Of a DNA stretch of 42,341 bases, positions 6,138 through 11,437 are shown piece by piece. The position numbers were made by a program, and so were the translations under genes. Source of the DNA: a virus; the IMG/VR virus record IMGVR_UViG_3300006871_000013, positions 1-42,341 of that record; one strand, given 5' to 3'. Each line of letters opens with the position of its first letter. Position 1 is the first letter of the stretch. The notes beneath the pieces were generated by a model. That model made no database searches and was not told the origin of the DNA. It worked only from the letters and a program-made list of their open reading frames with translations.

Positions 6138-6559
6138 GGCTGGGCCTCCGAGGGCGGGATCGCCGCCACCTGAAAGGCTTTAGGCACGAACGATCCTTCA
6201 CGTAATTGCTGCAATGTCACCGTGAATCGCATCTTGCAAGACGTGCAGAGAACGAGCCGCCGCCCGCGCGGGAGTTTTTCAATGATCGCACCTTGCGTTC
6301 GCAGTCCAGTTCGCCCGTCGATCTGCGGCTGTTCTTCGGTCGTTGTGGAGACGCGGCCAGCGATCTTGTGACTCGTGCAGATTTTCAGAAATCGACGATT
6401 GCAAGGACAGCGGAGTTTCGTTCGTTCCCACGTCGTTTTGTCAGTGCCGCTCCGATTCGGCCATATCGGATATTCGCCCGGTTGTAGCGTCTCAGAATGA
6501 CGCAGATTTACCCGGCTACGAATCCCTGTCGCCGTTGGACGATCCAAAGGCAAATTCAT
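6134..6559 (-). CDS. Cysteine-containing protein, 141 aa, with linker tail
   Basis: Starts at ATG 6557-6559, which shares one base with the preceding TAA and has AGGAG eight bases upstream. Cysteine motifs CPCNRRFLKIC (about 50-60) and LCTSC (about 104-108) suggest one zinc site. The C-terminus is VAAIPPSEAQP. The first seven residues of this tail match VAAIPPSPQE in the upstream gene while the last part belongs to the PSEA class, so it is a chimera of two linker classes. Function unknown. Confidence 0.72.
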   Translation of the reverse strand: MNLPLDRPTATGIRSRVNLRHSETLQPGEYPIWPNRSGTDKTTWERTKLRCPCNRRFLKICTSHKIAGRVSTTTEEQPQIDGRTGLRTQGAIIEKLPRGRRLVLCTSCKMRFTVTLQQLREGSFVPKAFQVAAIPPSEAQP

Positions 6560-6587
6560 TAGTCGGTCTCCTGCTCCTGCGGGGAGG
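6558..6587 (-). repeat. 30-bp linker repeat, copy A
   Basis: Exact 30-base match to 6770-6799. It encodes the end of SPQEQETD plus the stop of the 69-residue gene and contains AGGAG for the next start. Confidence 0.9.
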
Positions 6588-6768
6588 GCGGGATCGCGGC
6601 CACATTCACTGCACGTCTTTCCAAATAGCGGCGTCGCTTCGCTAATGCTTTCTCGCCACGACGTTCTTCGGCTTCTAGCGCCTCCCATACTGCCACTGCG
6701 AGATCGAACGGGAGAGGTTGCCGACGATCCAGATACAGCTTGATTCGTTCGCGCATTTTAGGAGTCAC
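6559..6768 (-). CDS. Small helical protein, 69 aa, with linker tail
   Basis: GTG start at 6766-6768, two bases after the previous TAA, with AGGAG eleven bases upstream. The body is charged and helical (KMRERIKLYLDRR, EALEAEERRGEKALAKRRR). It ends AAIPPSPQEQETD, identical in its last eight residues to the tail of the upstream 65-residue protein. The underlying 30 bases (6558-6587) are an exact repeat of 6770-6799. Confidence 0.65.
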   Translation of the reverse strand: MTPKMRERIKLYLDRRQPLPFDLAVAVWEALEAEERRGEKALAKRRRYLERRAVNVAAIPPSPQEQETD

Positions 6769-6769
6769 G

Positions 6770-6799
6770 ATTAGTCGGTCTCCTGCTCCTGCGGGGAGG
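6770..6799 (-). repeat. 30-bp linker repeat, copy B
   Basis: Exact match to 6558-6587, at the 3' end of the 65-residue gene. The genes upstream of the two copies are unrelated. Confidence 0.9.
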
Positions 6800-6968
6800 C
6801 AAACGGATTCGCGTATGGAATTTCTCGCCAACGCTGAAGCTGACAGCAACAGCAAATGTCCTGCACCTTGTAAACGACGGACGCGAAACCTTGTGGCCCA
6901 TATCGGAAATTCTCCCGCCACAAGTGCTGTCCCATCCGACAGACGAGTCGATGCAGAACCGGAATCAC
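6771..6968 (-). CDS. Small cysteine-rich protein, 65 aa, with linker tail
   Basis: GTG start overlapping the TGA of the 163-residue gene, with AGGAG eight bases upstream. Contains an unusual CCCC run (about residues 41-44). It ends ASPQEQETD, encoded by the 30-base repeat shared with 6558-6587. Not recognised. Confidence 0.65.
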   Translation of the reverse strand: MIPVLHRLVCRMGQHLWRENFRYGPQGFASVVYKVQDICCCCQLQRWREIPYANPFASPQEQETD

Positions 6969-7456
6969 TTGTTGGGCTCCTGCGGGGAGGGCGGATTGGC
7001 CCATTCGTCCCCTGACAAGCCGTTCTCGGTCCAGTAGCCGAGGAACGCCACGACGAGATTCTGAAGCAGGGCATCAGGATCTAGGTCTGGTTCCGAGCCT
7101 TGCATTGTGGCGGATCGATAGGCGTATCGCCCCGCCGCGCGAATGATGTCGGCGAACTCCTGACGAGAGAATCGCCGCGCAATGAACGGTTCGCCGGGGA
7201 TCTGTTGCACGATGGAAATGTGACCGGCTCCGATCCGCAGGTTCATCGGCGGCGGTTCGTAATGCTCCGTCTTGACCGTGCTCCAATGCCCCGCCGGCAG
7301 TGGCATCGACATCGTCGCGAAGCCTGAGCCATCAGGCAACAGCGCGCATTCTTGGATGGTTCCACCGACATCATCAGCCAGTCGTTGAACAACAGACGGT
7401 GGATCGATCGGCGTGATGCCAGCCGCTTGATCGGATTCTGAGATGCGCTCGTTCAT
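6965..7456 (-). CDS. Hypothetical protein, 163 aa, with linker tail
   Basis: Not recognised. ATG overlaps the preceding TGA and AGGAG lies eight bases upstream inside the previous gene's QE codons. The sequence is a mixed alpha/beta soluble protein and ends NPPSPQEPNK, the same class of tail as its neighbours. Position in the early operon suggests a host-takeover or accessory role. Confidence 0.72.
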   Translation of the reverse strand: MNERISESDQAAGITPIDPPSVVQRLADDVGGTIQECALLPDGSGFATMSMPLPAGHWSTVKTEHYEPPPMNLRIGAGHISIVQQIPGEPFIARRFSRQEFADIIRAAGRYAYRSATMQGSEPDLDPDALLQNLVVAFLGYWTENGLSGDEWANPPSPQEPNK

Positions 7457-7848
7457 GTGATTTTCTCCTGCGGGGAGGGCGGGATCGCCCCGCGCAACAC
7501 TCGAAGCTCTTTGTCGGCTGCTTGCATGAAGTCATTCTCGGCGCTGAACATGAACGTCCCGTCCGCAGCATTGAACAGCGCGAGCGGCCAGCCGCTGCGT
7601 TCTATGTAGACGTGGAATTGAGGAATCTTCGGTGCGTTCGGCGGTTGCCAGTGCTCAGACTTACCGCCGTTCAGGCAGATCCGCCACGTCGGTTCGCTCT
7701 GAAAGCGATAGTCCCACTCGCCAGCCGGAATGCGTCCGAGCGCCTCTGCGATCTCGGTGCACGCCAGCATCGCCGCCATAATTCCATCGCGTTCCACTTT
7801 CTCGCCAACTGTTCTCGGTTCGCGTGCCTCGCGCTCGACTGGAGTCAT
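7453..7848 (-). CDS. Hypothetical protein, 131 aa, with linker tail
   Basis: Not recognised. Starts with ATG overlapping the HNH gene stop, with GAGG upstream. It ends GAIPPSPQEKIT; the last 24 bases of its linker (7465-7488) recur exactly at 6574-6597. The body is a tryptophan-containing alpha/beta protein. Confidence 0.72.
   Translation of the reverse strand: MTPVEREAREPRTVGEKVERDGIMAAMLACTEIAEALGRIPAGEWDYRFQSEPTWRICLNGGKSEHWQPPNAPKIPQFHVYIERSGWPLALFNAADGTFMFSAENDFMQAADKELRVLRGAIPPSPQEKIT
7465..7488 (-). repeat. 24-bp linker repeat (IPPSPQE class)
   Basis: Exact 24-base match to 6574-6597. A 20-base form also occurs at 6976-6995. Each sits at a gene end and carries the ribosome site of the next gene. 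Confidence 0.88.
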
Positions 7849-8195
7849 AGCCTGAACCTCAAGCGATCGACATCGCCAGTTACGATAATTTCCTGATCCG
7901 CATCTCCTGAAATCTGGATGATGCCGGCGTGTCGCAGCGCATGATGATCTTTACACAGCCAGACGCAGTTCGATGTGAGCCAGCGTCGCCGTTTTGATTG
8001 CGAGCGCGGCACGATGTGATGGAGCTCGCTCGCGTATTCGGCACATCCTGGAATCCGACACTTCCCATGATCGCGTTTGCGTGTGATTTCGCGGCACGCC
8101 CTCTCCTGTTTCGCGTCCCACTTCTGCCGGCGCTTTTTCAGCACCGCTCGGATTTCCGGTTTGGGATGCGCGAGACGGGTATCGGTCATGTCCAT
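7845..8195 (-). CDS. HNH endonuclease
   Basis: A 116-residue HNH nuclease. CRIPGC (46-51), ELHHIVPRS (58-65), N76 and CKDHH (81-85) give the beta-beta-alpha-metal fold with a paired-cysteine zinc site, and the N-terminal third is strongly basic. Such proteins act in phage as packaging-associated nickases or homing endonucleases. Here it sits far from TerL, on the other strand and in the early operon, so a homing or host-DNA role is as likely as packaging. A second ATG two codons in is an alternative start. Confidence 0.92.
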   Translation of the reverse strand: MDMTDTRLAHPKPEIRAVLKKRRQKWDAKQERACREITRKRDHGKCRIPGCAEYASELHHIVPRSQSKRRRWLTSNCVWLCKDHHALRHAGIIQISGDADQEIIVTGDVDRLRFRL

Positions 8196-8202
8196 TAGCG
8201 AA

Positions 8203-8502
8203 TTACTGGATCTGCTTTGAGTCAGTCGGAGCCGCGATAGGCGTCAGTGCGAGAATCCGATCCTCGGTGCCTTCGACGCGCTTGCCGTAACGGTGCTGGA
8301 GCTCCACCATGCGAATCAGCTTGCCCGCGACGTTGCAGGAGGCGTTCGCGCGTTGCGGCTCGATCCGGCCGGCGATGGTGTCGGCGAGGAGCGCGGCCAT
8401 GACTCGCGAAAAATCGGCGCCGGTTGTGATGCCGCTGTCGGCGAGTCGGGCTGATGTAGGAACTTTTTGATCTCCGCCAGCGTTCTTTTTGCGTCGCGCC
8501 AT
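8203..8502 (-). CDS. Small phage protein with ANASCN...AGKL motif, 99 aa
   Basis: Strong ribosome site (AGGAG, eight bases before ATG). The first 20 residues are basic, followed by helices with ANASCNVAGKLIRMVELQHRYG (about 54-75), reminiscent of small conserved phage/prophage hypotheticals; this is recognition by eye. It could be a small terminase-like or DNA-associated helical protein, but TerL is on the opposite strand 3 kb away. It overlaps the preceding HTH gene by 187 bases in another frame. Confidence 0.72.
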   Translation of the reverse strand: MARRKKNAGGDQKVPTSARLADSGITTGADFSRVMAALLADTIAGRIEPQRANASCNVAGKLIRMVELQHRYGKRVEGTEDRILALTPIAAPTDSKQIQ

Positions 8503-8921
8503 GTGAATGTCTCCTCTGAATTCCAGCGATACAAAACCATGCCCTTATGCACGAGACGAATCGGCTGCTCGAGCACGCGCGACCAGTGAGCACCCTCTTG
8601 GAGAGCACCAGCGACAGATCGCAACAGCCGAAATGTGACCCATCCGATATCGCGCTGCGTGCCAGGCTTCTGCGATTGCAGCCAGAACACGCGGCCCGCG
8701 AATACTCCGCGCCGACTTCCGAACCACGCCGCACCGTTGATGCTCGCACGCACAATGTCGCCATCCATCGCTAGAACCGCGCAGAGCATGGAGATCGTGC
8801 CTTTTGAGACGCCTATCGCATCCGCAATCATCTGCCCGGTCATTGGATGCGTCGTGCGATTCAAAGCTTTGACAATGCGCGCTCTGTGCGGCGATCGAGC
8901 GCCGCGCCAACCACGAGCCAC
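8316..8921 (-). CDS. Predicted winged-helix/HTH protein, 201 aa
   Basis: GTG start at 8919-8921, two bases after the zinc-protein stop, with a GGAAG-like ribosome site. Residues about 12-60 (ARIVKALNRTTHPMTGQM, then IADAIGVSKGTISMLCAVL) form a helix-turn-helix with the recognition helix around GVSKGTISML, followed by a wing-like segment. A DNA-binding regulator is likely. The last about 60 residues lie in the 187-base overlap with the next gene and are low-complexity (S, P, R), so the useful protein may end near residue 140. The longer frame from 9140 overlaps two other genes and is rejected. Confidence 0.65.
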   Translation of the reverse strand: MARGWRGARSPHRARIVKALNRTTHPMTGQMIADAIGVSKGTISMLCAVLAMDGDIVRASINGAAWFGSRRGVFAGRVFWLQSQKPGTQRDIGWVTFRLLRSVAGALQEGAHWSRVLEQPIRLVHKGMVLYRWNSEETFTWRDAKRTLAEIKKFLHQPDSPTAASQPAPIFRESWPRSSPTPSPAGSSRNARTPPATSRAS

Positions 8922-8923
8922 TT

Positions 8924-9106
8924 TTACTTCCGCCCTTTCACGGTGCCCTCTTGGGCGGCATCGCAGGCTTCTCGATCGGCACAATAGTAAAACTCCACCA
9001 TCATCGTGCCGTCCTTGACGAGTTGCCATTCGGAGGATTGCTCGATCGGAATATCTCGGCCACAACGACCGCAGTTGACGATGCAGCCCTCCCAACGAAT
9101 CCTCAT
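8924..9106 (-). CDS. Zinc-ribbon-like protein, 60 aa, with DAAQEGT tail
   Basis: ATG overlaps the previous TGA with GAGG six bases upstream. CGRCG (about 12-16) and CADREAC (about 42-48) form a likely four-cysteine zinc site. It ends DAAQEGTVKGRK; the upstream gene ends DAAQEGTTRGRK although the two bodies are unrelated. Confidence 0.7.
   Translation of the reverse strand: MRIRWEGCIVNCGRCGRDIPIEQSSEWQLVKDGTMMVEFYYCADREACDAAQEGTVKGRK
8946..8963 (-). repeat. 18-bp linker repeat (DAAQEG class), copy A
   Basis: Exact match to 9125-9142; encodes DAAQEG at the end of the 60-residue gene. Confidence 0.88.
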
Positions 9107-9369
9107 TTGCGGCCTCGCGTTGTTCCCTCTTGGGCGGCATCGATCAGTTCGCCTTCATCCGCTCGCGATTTGCTTTTCTTCTTTTCAGAATTCCGCCGTG
9201 CGCGCGCCAGTGTGTCATCGTGACTCCAATTCTTCGGCTGCGCGAGCCCTATAGTCAGCGTCGTGCCTTCGCGCAACTCGTAATGGAGCCAGCCTTTCGA
9301 TGTGACTTGTCCTTTATTGACGCGATGCCACTTGTCGCCGAATTTGACGGCGTATTTCGCGTTGCTCAT
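9103..9369 (-). CDS. Small basic protein, 88 aa, with DAAQEGT tail
   Basis: Start chosen at ATG 9367-9369 because it overlaps the TGA of the ribbon-helix-helix gene and has GAGG four bases upstream. The first 50 residues look like a small beta domain (KYAVKFGDKWHRVNKG); the middle is highly charged and basic (RARRNSEKKKSKSR). It may bind nucleic acid. It ends with the DAAQEGT tail. Confidence 0.7.
   Translation of the reverse strand: MSNAKYAVKFGDKWHRVNKGQVTSKGWLHYELREGTTLTIGLAQPKNWSHDDTLARARRNSEKKKSKSRADEGELIDAAQEGTTRGRK
9125..9142 (-). repeat. 18-bp linker repeat (DAAQEG class), copy B
   Basis: Exact match to 8946-8963; encodes DAAQEG at the end of the 88-residue gene. Confidence 0.88.
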
Positions 9370-9503
9370 TTGCCCTCTGCGTAGCGCTGAATCCACCGCG
9401 CGAACAAATCCTTCACCTTCACGCTCTCACGCATCGCCCGCAATCGGAGCTTGCGCCAGGCGGCTTCAGGAATCTGTTTCACGGTGTAGCTCTTATCTGA
9501 CAT
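9366..9503 (-). CDS. Ribbon-helix-helix-like protein, 45 aa, first gene of the leftward operon
   Basis: Residues 5-45 (KSYTVKQIPEAAWRKLRLRA onward) match the pattern of small CopG/Arc-type ribbon-helix-helix DNA-binding proteins: a short beta strand, then two helices. The start at 9501-9503 is preferred over the upstream ATG at 9626 because a near-perfect sigma70 promoter (9513-9541) ends only nine bases before it. The mRNA would be leaderless or nearly so, and no ribosome site is present. A palindrome in the promoter spacer would be a fitting operator, so it may repress its own operon. That is inference. Confidence 0.72.
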   Translation of the reverse strand: MSDKSYTVKQIPEAAWRKLRLRAMRESVKVKDLFARWIQRYAEGK

Positions 9504-9512
9504 TGAAGTGAG

Positions 9513-9541
9513 AGTATACGAGACAACCGAGGTTGTGTCAA
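9513..9541 (-). promoter_or_regulatory. Leftward sigma70-type promoter
   Basis: On the minus strand TTGACA (9536-9541), a 17-base spacer and TATACT (9513-9518) make a near-perfect sigma70 promoter. The expected transcription start falls about three bases before the ATG at 9503. It drives the left-arm operon. Confidence 0.85.
9523..9536. promoter_or_regulatory. Palindromic operator candidate in the leftward promoter
   Basis: A perfect inverted repeat ACAACC-GA-GGTTGT occupies the spacer and touches the -35 box of the leftward promoter. A protein bound here would block RNA polymerase. The ribbon-helix-helix protein encoded just downstream is the obvious candidate ligand. Confidence 0.55.
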
Positions 9542-9796
9542 GCACGAGAATTCTTAGCATTACAGAGCCAGCACCATTTAATACTGAACTGTCAAGATGG
9601 TATTTGCGCCTGAGACAAGATTTCACATTTCACTTTTCAACAGGCTAAATGATGCAAATCGCATAGTTTTCCACAGGCTCTATTTCGCAATTATCCGCCC
9701 CCTGGCGCGTCGTTTTCGATTTCAGCGGGTTCGGTATTGCCTCAGCCGCGTTCGGGCTTTAAAACCGAAATTGGTATTTCGCTACACACCTCATCT

Positions 9797-9837
9797 GTTG
9801 ACGGACGTGTTGACAAATTCCGAAAGGGGCGTATCGT
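9797..9837 (+). promoter_or_regulatory. Rightward promoter overlapped by two inverted iterons
   Basis: TTGACA (9810-9815), a 16-base spacer and TATCGT (9832-9837) form a sigma70-like promoter about 17 bases upstream of the TTG start of the initiator gene. GTTGAC occurs at 9797-9802 and 9809-9814, 12 bases apart. It is the reverse complement of the GTCAAC iterons inside the gene, and the second copy covers the -35 box. This suggests autoregulation by the initiator. Confidence 0.6.
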
Positions 9838-9853
9838 TTCAAGGCTCACTAAA

Positions 9854-10723
9854 TTGGCAGGCTATACCAAGCTCTTTCAGTCGATTCTCGCCAGCACCAT
9901 CTGGAGCGCGGACGACAAAACCCGCCTCGTCTGGATCACCTTGATGGCGATGGCGAACCAATACGGTATCGCTGAGGGCTCGATTCCAGGTTTAGCCGTG
10001 TTCGCGCGGGTCTCCATTGACGATTGCGAACATGCGCTAAATGAGTTACTTGCACCCGATCCGTATTCGCGGTCGAAAGAGTTTGAAGGCCGACGCATCG
10101 AAACGGTCGAAGGCGGCTGGAAACTCCTCAATCACCGCAAATACCGCGACAAAATGAACGCGGACGAGCGGCGCGAATATCTCCGCCAGAAGCAGGCTGA
10201 GCAGCGTGCCAAACGCAAGCGCGTCAACAAATCAGTCAACACTCGTCAACAAATGTCAACAGTGTCAACACATACAGAAGCAGAAGCAGAAGCAGAAGCA
10301 TCTAGATCTCGGTATTTGATAGATTCTGATCAATTGAAAGATCAGGATAATCAGCAGCAGGAGAGTGCGGCTGCGCCTGCTGTTGACGGCAACGGAAATG
10401 GCAACGGAGCTAAGAAGAAACCCGCCTTCGCCGGTCAACGCCTCGTGATCTACGATTGGCAACTCGCGGAGCTTGAAGGCTGGCTCGGCGAATACGCCCC
10501 GCAGTTCAATCTCCTTGACTGGTTTTTCCGCCTCGATGCCCACGCCGAACTCCACAAAATCATCATTCCGAAGCGCGACGGCGGCGCCTGGTTGCAAAAG
10601 GAATTCATCGCGGAAGTGCAACGCTGCGGGATTCCGTTACAGCTCGCATCGGCTGAACAATCCAAAACACCAAACGCCGCCGAGCGACGGACGCTCGAGA
10701 TGGCGAGACGCTGGGGGCGATGA
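9854..10723 (+). CDS. Phage replication initiator / replisome-organiser-like protein
   Basis: A 289-residue protein if the TTG at 9854 is the start (AAGG nine bases upstream). That start gives MAGYTKLFQSILASTIW, matching the usual N-terminus of phage winged-helix replication proteins. The N-terminal domain (1-100) has the family pattern TRLVWITLMAMANQYG, SIPGLA, APDPYSRS, EGRRIE and GGWKLLNHRKYR. Residues 100-200 are a charged, low-complexity hinge with an EAEAEAEA run, and the C-terminal domain (about 195-289) is predicted to be helical. By family knowledge such proteins bind origin DNA and recruit host helicase. The hinge codons contain the iterons, as in the lambda O gene. No helicase or polymerase is encoded nearby, so host replication machinery is presumably used. 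Confidence 0.82.
   Translation: MAGYTKLFQSILASTIWSADDKTRLVWITLMAMANQYGIAEGSIPGLAVFARVSIDDCEHALNELLAPDPYSRSKEFEGRRIETVEGGWKLLNHRKYRDKMNADERREYLRQKQAEQRAKRKRVNKSVNTRQQMSTVSTHTEAEAEAEASRSRYLIDSDQLKDQDNQQQESAAAPAVDGNGNGNGAKKKPAFAGQRLVIYDWQLAELEGWLGEYAPQFNLLDWFFRLDAHAELHKIIIPKRDGGAWLQKEFIAEVQRCGIPLQLASAEQSKTPNAAERRTLEMARRWGR
10223..10271 (+). repeat. Five iterons (GTCAACA) in the initiator gene, candidate replication origin
   Basis: GTCAACA occurs at 10223, 10235, 10245, 10255 and 10264, all in the same orientation, with centre-to-centre steps of 12, 10, 10 and 9 bases, i.e. about one helical turn. All five fall in codons 124-140 of the initiator, in its flexible hinge. Two inverted copies overlap the gene's promoter and another GTTGAC is at 10382-10387. 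Such a cluster is not expected by chance and matches initiator-binding iterons. Confidence 0.75.
10275..10300 (+). repeat. Tandem CAGAAG hexamers (about 4.3 copies)
   Basis: Four consecutive CAGAAG units immediately after the iterons encode the EAEAEAEA run. Because the unit is six bases, copy-number change would keep the reading frame. Confidence 0.8.
10298..10360 (+). other. AT-rich stretch beside the iterons, possible DNA-unwinding element
   Basis: Directly after the iterons and hexamers the sequence turns AT-rich relative to the surrounding coding DNA. It contains an inverted repeat CTGATC/GATCAG separated by eight bases. Iterons followed by an AT-rich block is the layout of iteron-type origins, including lambda ori. 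The assignment is inference from layout. Confidence 0.5.
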
Positions 10724-11010
10724 TGCGCGAATGGCGCCGTGTTCCCGCCGATACTCTATGCGGAAATTGTTCAAACACGATCCCGCAAGATGAACCCGCG
10801 ATCTACATCAAGCTCGAGAACGTGAAACGTGAACTGGTGCGCTGTCAATCGTGCATCGGTGTGGCGCCGCCTGATCTGCCGCCGCGCATTCGTCCGCAGT
10901 CCACCACGAAGCCGATGCAGAAGTTGAAACGCACGGCGCTCGGTATGACGCGCGAACGTGTCGAATCAGAACTCGCGGCTACTGCGCGCATGTTGGGGGA
11001 ACGTGAATGA
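10720..11010 (+). CDS. Zinc-ribbon protein, 96 aa
   Basis: ATG overlaps the initiator's TGA, with GGGGG just upstream. CGNC (about 14-17) and CQSC (about 42-45) are separated by a beta-rich segment, a typical two-knuckle zinc site. The C-terminal half is basic and helical. Probably nucleic-acid-binding; its place after the initiator suggests a role in replication or early regulation. Confidence 0.75.
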   Translation: MMREWRRVPADTLCGNCSNTIPQDEPAIYIKLENVKRELVRCQSCIGVAPPDLPPRIRPQSTTKPMQKLKRTALGMTRERVESELAATARMLGERE

Positions 11011-11186
11011 ATCGCTCTGATGTGCTGCGTTTTTTGGCCGAACGAATCTTGCAACAGTGGTGGGGCTGCGAGAGCGTGCGTGTATGGGACGGTGCTGATT
11101 GGGCAGAAGCGCGCGATCGAAGGCGCGATGGATTTCGCGCAGACATCGACATCGCCGATGCGCGCCGCATTCTGAGTTTCGAATGA
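11007..11186 (+). CDS. Hypothetical protein, 59 aa
   Basis: Short ATG ORF coupled on both sides (ATGA overlap with the 96-residue gene, and its TGA overlaps the next ATG). Begins NRSDVLRFLAERILQQWWG and has an acidic, helical C-terminus. Not recognised; support is the unbroken coupling. Confidence 0.6.
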   Translation: MNRSDVLRFLAERILQQWWGCESVRVWDGADWAEARDRRRDGFRADIDIADARRILSFE

Positions 11187-11437
11187 TGCAAAAAACCGCT
11201 GAAGGTTGGAACAAACTCTATCGTCACGCGCCCGCATCGGATCGCTCGCGTGTGAAACTGCGCGTCACCGAGAAATCGAAAGCGCGATCCTGGTGGGCGG
11301 CTCATGCGGCACCAGATTCACGCGATGGTTTTATGGCAGCCGCAAAATCCCGCGAGGACGAACGCCGGCATCTCGAGGATTTGCGGATCGCCGCGCAGTC
11401 ACGGCCGAGCGCCACGATCGCCTTCTGGAAGTTCTGA
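11183..11437 (+). CDS. Small basic protein before TerL, 84 aa
   Basis: Starts with ATGATG overlapping the previous stop and ends with TGATG, sharing one base with the TerL start. Arginine- and lysine-rich, helical. The position just before the large terminase is where a small terminase often lies, but the length and sequence do not show the usual DNA-binding domain, so TerS is only a possibility. It overlaps a longer N-terminal extension of the TerL frame. Confidence 0.6.
   Translation: MMQKTAEGWNKLYRHAPASDRSRVKLRVTEKSKARSWWAAHAAPDSRDGFMAAAKSREDERRHLEDLRIAAQSRPSATIAFWKF

Larger units (their letters stand above)
9504..9853. other. Divergent control region without a clear gene
   Basis: About 350 bases between the leftward and rightward units. 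It holds the leftward promoter at one end and the rightward promoter with two inverted iterons (9797-9814) at the other. The middle (about 9545-9720) is relatively AT-rich. A DnaA-box-like TTTTCCACA lies at 9667-9675. ORFs crossing the region have no ribosome site and overlap the initiator gene in another frame, so they are not annotated. Confidence 0.6.

Noticed and set aside
8922-9140. N-terminal 73 codons of the long frame before the HTH gene
   Set aside because: They overlap two better-supported genes; the GTG at 8921 follows the previous stop with a ribosome-like site.
9504-9626. N-terminal extension of the RHH gene to an ATG at 9626
   Set aside because: The extension runs through a consensus promoter and operator, has no ribosome site and does not resemble the RHH family.
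10275-10300. CAGAAG hexamers as a phase-variation switch
   Set aside because: A six-base unit cannot change the frame, and the repeat is in a hinge where length changes are tolerated.
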